Shown: positions 63,288 to 64,000 of the stretch, one piece after another | Numbering within the stretch: the first letter of the stretch is position 1 | Layout of the letters: the number at the start of each line of letters is the position of its first letter | Source of the DNA: Clostridium sp. KNHs205 | GTDB taxonomy: Bacteria; Bacillota; Clostridia; Lachnospirales; Lachnospiraceae | DNA: 64,000 bases | Assembly: GCF_000702945.1 (NCBI RefSeq) | Contig: NZ_JNLE01000003.1 | Coordinates: 3,209,501 to 3,273,500, forward strand | Direction of reading: 5' to 3' | Notes under the pieces: generated by a model | Databases searched by the model: none | What the model was told of the DNA's origin: nothing | Seen by the model: only the letters and a program-made list of their open reading frames with translations | Translations under genes and position numbers: made by a program

Positions 63288-63605
63288 ATGGTACATGTAT
63301 TAAATAATGAGAATTTTGAAAAGGAAGTTTTAAAGGATGATAAAGTTGTTCTGGTAGATCTCTATGCTGACTGGTGTGGACCATGTAAGATGTTAAGTCC
63401 TACAGTAGAAGCTATTGCTGAAGAGGAGAAGGAAGTAAAGGTAGGAAAGCTCAATGTTGATGAAAATTCCGATATTGCAGCAGAATACGGAGTCCGCTCC
63501 ATTCCTACATTACTTATTTTTAAAAATGGTGAACTGAAGGAAAAATCCGTTGGAGTTCAGACTAAGGCACAAATTATAGAACTTCTAAAGAAAGCCGGCG
63601 AATAA
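63288..63605 (+). CDS. trxA: Thioredoxin
   Basis: This 105-residue redox protein has the active site WCGPCK (about 28-33) and the cis-proline region RSIPTLLIFKNGE. GAAAGGAG precedes ATG. It probably serves the neighbouring glutathione peroxidase-family enzyme. The full-length fold is present. Confidence 0.95.
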   Translation: MVHVLNNENFEKEVLKDDKVVLVDLYADWCGPCKMLSPTVEAIAEEEKEVKVGKLNVDENSDIAAEYGVRSIPTLLIFKNGELKEKSVGVQTKAQIIELLKKAGE

Positions 63606-63620
63606 TTATAAGCGAAGAAC

Positions 63621-63658
63621 AAATGCTGCTGTGGTGTTAAACTGCAGCAGCATTTTTA
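63621..63658 (+). terminator. Terminator of trxA
   Basis: AAATGCTGCTG (63621-63631) pairs with CAGCAGCATTT, followed by further T. Confidence 0.85.
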
Positions 63659-63846
63659 GGTTAAGAGGATATCTATTCTATTGTATAATAAATTCATATA
63701 GGGCAATTACGGGAAATGAAGGATAACGGTTGCAGCAGGGGGAGCTGATTATGTCAGAGTAGGTTAAGAGGTGGCTGTCAAATACTTTGGAAACTTCATT
63801 CTATTGCACTGGAAGAGATAAATATAATAGCATGAATAGTGCACAA

Positions 63847-63885
63847 AAAGGCGGCTGACATTTTGAATATGCAGCCGCCTTTATA
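63847..63885. terminator. Terminator for the minus-strand gene at the right edge
   Basis: AAAGGCGGCTG (63847-63857) pairs with CAGCCGCCTTT (63872-63882), with A-rich sequence on the left that becomes T on the minus strand. The remainder of 63659-63941 holds no gene. Confidence 0.78.
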
Positions 63886-63941
63886 TTGTAAGCCTTTATA
63901 GTGTATAAAATAAAGATTAAGAAAGAGTCTGTGGTAGATTT

Positions 63942-64000
63942 CTATGCGCAGATCCGGTCAATATCATCCCCATTTAAAGATTCCTTATCCAGTAGTTCAT
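63942..64000 (-). CDS. C-terminal end of a gene, possibly FtsH-type protease
   Basis: The minus strand reads in from the window edge as ELLDKESLNGDDIDRICA and stops at TAG 63944-63942. The ELLxKExLxGDxI pattern resembles the C-terminus of FtsH-family zinc metalloproteases. Only 18 residues plus stop are visible, so identity is tentative. A terminator-like hairpin follows. Confidence 0.5.
   Translation of the reverse strand, partial: ELLDKESLNGDDIDRICA

Overview
The window is AT-rich Firmicute DNA with strong AGGAGG-type ribosome binding sites, frequent TTG/GTG starts and intergenic hairpin terminators. The gene content points to an anaerobic, motile, polysaccharide-using member of the Lachnospiraceae or a related Clostridia family: a GH16 glucanase, a chemoreceptor, LarE, a NifH/NifB pair, a spore photoproduct lyase-like radical SAM protein and agmatine catabolism. 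No rRNA, tRNA, CRISPR array or prophage was recognised.

Layout. 1-666 is the 5' end of an IS3-family insertion sequence, cut by the window edge. 1024-13421 is mixed metabolism: a fucose/arabinose-type isomerase, a HXXEE membrane protein, an ArsR-type regulator, a GpsA-like dehydrogenase, a Cache-domain chemoreceptor, pyridoxamine kinase, a beta-sandwich protein beside a class 3 lipase, and hisS. 13639-15990 is a fused ABC exporter.

16137-27346 is a coherent pyrimidine uptake and reductive degradation island. A promoter and a structured leader precede an ABC importer (ATPase, two permeases, substrate-binding lipoprotein). Then come a dihydropyrimidinase, a dihydropyrimidine dehydrogenase, a PucR-family regulator, a class III aminotransferase, a small unknown protein and a carbamoyl-amino-acid hydrolase. 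Two of these proteins have odd architectures: the binding protein looks circularly permuted, and the dehydrogenase lacks the FAD/NADPH module.

27431-36330 holds secDF, an HD hydrolase, a laminarinase-like GH16 enzyme with its LacI-type regulator, and a coiled-coil protein. 36692-39310 is an attenuated nifH-nifB-nifX operon with no nifDK or nifEN. 40018-43742 carries a YgjP-like metalloprotein, a Spx/ArsC protein and the molybdenum cofactor genes moaC, moaA, MOSC and moaB. 43844-47751 is a metal-efflux locus: a detached HMA domain, a P-type ATPase and a divergent ArsR repressor, interrupted by a repeat-rich kilobase. 48070-51913 has larE, a metallophosphoesterase, and a radical SAM/SPASM protein with 17 inserted Cys-rich hexapeptide repeats and a possible 34-residue upstream peptide. 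51968-64000 includes a WG-repeat lipoprotein, an AraC regulator, an MraY-type transferase, a phosphorylase/SPL-like radical SAM pair, agmatine deiminase plus N-carbamoylputrescine amidase, a C39-like protein, glutathione peroxidase, thioredoxin and the 3' end of a probable FtsH-type gene.

The strongest leads are the two-copy 215-bp palindromic element with compensatory changes between its arms (2575 and 44460), the circularly permuted binding protein, the reductase-less dihydropyrimidine dehydrogenase, the orphan nifH-nifB-nifX operon, and the radical SAM protein with its internal Cys repeats. The sequence is also unusually rich in short tandem arrays (12, 16-17, 18, 21, 38 and 51 bp units).
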